The notes beneath the pieces were generated by a model. The model saw only the letters and a list, made by a program, of their open reading frames with translations, was not told the origin of the DNA and ran no database searches. Of a DNA stretch of 6,227 nucleotides, positions 5,142 to 6,227 are shown in pieces. The stretch is from Chloroflexota bacterium. Lineage in GTDB: Bacteria; Chloroflexota; Dehalococcoidia; Plut-88900. The DNA lies in contig JACZVB010000092.1 of the NCBI GenBank assembly GCA_022572865.1, forward strand, positions 1 to 6,227, given 5' to 3'. The first letter of the stretch is position 1. The number at the start of each line of letters is the position of its first letter. The translations under genes and the position numbers were made by a program.

Positions 5142-6227
5142 CTAGGCCTCCCTTGATGTGGGCTTAGGCGCTTCCAGCTTTTCAACCATCCCCTTTACAT
5201 CCTGTACCCGGTCCTTATGGACCACCAGTACCGCATCGTGGGTCTCCACCACCACCACATTATCGAGGCCTATGACCCCAACGACACGGTGCCGGGCCAG
5301 AACCAGGGAATCCTTGACCGAATCCAGAGAAACGTCGCCCTTGATCACGTTCCCCGAGTTGTCTGGAGAGCCCGCTTCCCACACCGCAGCCCAGTCTCCC
5401 AGGTCCGTCCAACCCGCCTCCAGGAGCACGACGGCGCAAGGTGATCCGCCTAGTCCCTCGTCTGCCGTATCGGCATTAGCTGCCGCCTTTTCCATCACCG
5501 CATAATCGATGGAATCTCTCGGACATGCCCTGAATAATTCGGGATCCGGCCGCAGGAATCGCCCGTCGGTCTTCCCTTTGGCACTGGCGGCCCGGCAGGC
5601 TTCGACGATGTCGGGCCTGTACCTGGTCAGCTCCTTCAACCAGATCGATGCCTGCATAATGAAGATGCCGCTGTTCCAGAGGTAGGAGCGGGACTGCACG
5701 TAAGACAGGGCAAGATCATGCTCAGGCTTCTCCCGAAAGAAGGCAACTCTCCAGAGGTCGCCGTAATCTTGTAACTTTATCGACTTACCCTTTTTTAAAT
5801 AGCCATACTCCGTCGCTGGGCGGGTGGGAGCTATTCCGAAGGTCACCAGGTAGCCCTCCTCTGCCAACCTGACGCCCGCATATACAGCGGACTGAAACGC
5901 CTGAACTTTGCCTATCAGATGGTCTGAGGGCATGACTAGAATCACCGGGTCCAGGCCCGTGTCCTTCACGTTCTCCTTCAGGGCCAGGACGGCCAGTGTC
6001 AGGGCCGGCGCTGTATCCCGACCCACGGGCTCGAGGATCACCAGCGAGGGCATCCTCCCCACCTGGGAGGACTGCTCCATGATCAGGTCACCTTGGGCCT
6101 CGTTCCCGACGACGATGGTGTCCCTGATACCTGCCATGCCATCCAGGCGACCGAGGGCCTCCTGAAAAAGGGTGCGGTCACTCACAAAAGATAGGAACTG
6201 CTTGGGCAGGGACCTGCTGGACAGGGG
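5142..6227 (-). CDS. manC: Mannose-1-phosphate guanylyltransferase, N-terminus cut by window edge
   Basis: The enzyme makes GDP-mannose from mannose-1-phosphate and GTP in the cytoplasm, feeding polysaccharide, glycan or GDP-fucose synthesis. The gene runs off the right edge. The frame is open to base 6227 and its first visible residues read PLSSRSLPKQFLSF, the continuation of the family's GxGTRLWPLSR-x-x-PKQF signature; only the first dozen or so residues (including the GTP-binding glycine loop) are outside. About 361 residues are visible. Other family motifs: MPSDHLI near 5911-5933, FFREKPE (5721-5741), WNSGIFIM (5655-5678), SIDYAVMEK near 5490-5515, GWTDLGDW near 5390-5415, and the C-terminal VVVETHDAVLVVHKDRVQDVK. 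The total length of about 375 residues and the end of the frame shortly after this motif indicate the short form without the C-terminal cupin isomerase domain of AlgA-type enzymes. The GTG at 6185 could be mistaken for a start, but it encodes an internal Val after PKQFLSF. It ends with TAG, and the frame stays open beyond it. Confidence 0.93.
   Translation of the reverse strand, partial: PLSSRSLPKQFLSFVSDRTLFQEALGRLDGMAGIRDTIVVGNEAQGDLIMEQSSQVGRMPSLVILEPVGRDTAPALTLAVLALKENVKDTGLDPVILVMPSDHLIGKVQAFQSAVYAGVRLAEEGYLVTFGIAPTRPATEYGYLKKGKSIKLQDYGDLWRVAFFREKPEHDLALSYVQSRSYLWNSGIFIMQASIWLKELTRYRPDIVEACRAASAKGKTDGRFLRPDPELFRACPRDSIDYAVMEKAAANADTADEGLGGSPCAVVLLEAGWTDLGDWAAVWEAGSPDNSGNVIKGDVSLDSVKDSLVLARHRVVGVIGLDNVVVVETHDAVLVVHKDRVQDVKGMVEKLEAPKPTSREA

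Overview
The window holds five substantial protein genes, one small unrecognised gene that is well supported by its start signals, and a tRNA-Asp gene. GC is moderately high and the genes have good Shine-Dalgarno (SD) sites, so this is bacterial chromosomal DNA. The gene mix is a deazaflavin/flavin split-barrel oxidoreductase, a betaine-homocysteine-methyltransferase-like enzyme, an MDR-type reductase and a lone Rieske oxygenase. That mix recalls Chloroflexota (Dehalococcoidia/SAR202-like lineages) or similar heterotrophs living on small oxidised and methylated organics. This placement is inference from gene content only and is weak. No transposase, integrase, CRISPR array or phage gene is visible.

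Layout. (1) 1-1530, plus strand: a PPOX-type split-barrel protein, then 48 bp later a homocysteine S-methyltransferase-family protein, probably co-transcribed. (2) 1561-2598, minus strand: a zinc-binding-dehydrogenase-family (MDR) reductase, convergent with the methyltransferase. (3) 2599-3564: a gene-poor stretch. It holds a minus-strand extended -10 promoter for the MDR gene, a plus-strand sigma70-like promoter, a 52-residue protein gene with an ideal SD (2836-2994), a short direct repeat, a strong promoter with tRNA-Asp(GTC) at 3223-3299, and a leader with a long GC-rich hairpin (3382-3438). (4) 3565-4917, plus strand: a Rieske non-heme iron oxygenase alpha subunit. (5) 4918-5141: a convergent gap with two small hairpins and two weak overlapping reading frames on opposite strands. 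(6) 5142-6227, minus strand: mannose-1-phosphate guanylyltransferase, cut by the window edge at its N-terminus.

Functionally the genes do not form one obvious pathway. The first two may be a small operon for redox and methyl-group metabolism. The MDR reductase and the Rieske oxygenase are typical of catabolism of organic compounds, but neither has its usual partner genes here (no ferredoxin or reductase next to the oxygenase). The guanylyltransferase makes GDP-mannose for polysaccharide or glycan synthesis and belongs to a different unit that continues beyond the right edge.

I found no clear previously undescribed system. The points most worth a second look are the 52-residue gene, the structured leader between the tRNA and the oxygenase, the open frame continuing past the amber stop of the guanylyltransferase, and the MDR enzyme that keeps its structural zinc site but lacks the usual catalytic zinc ligands.
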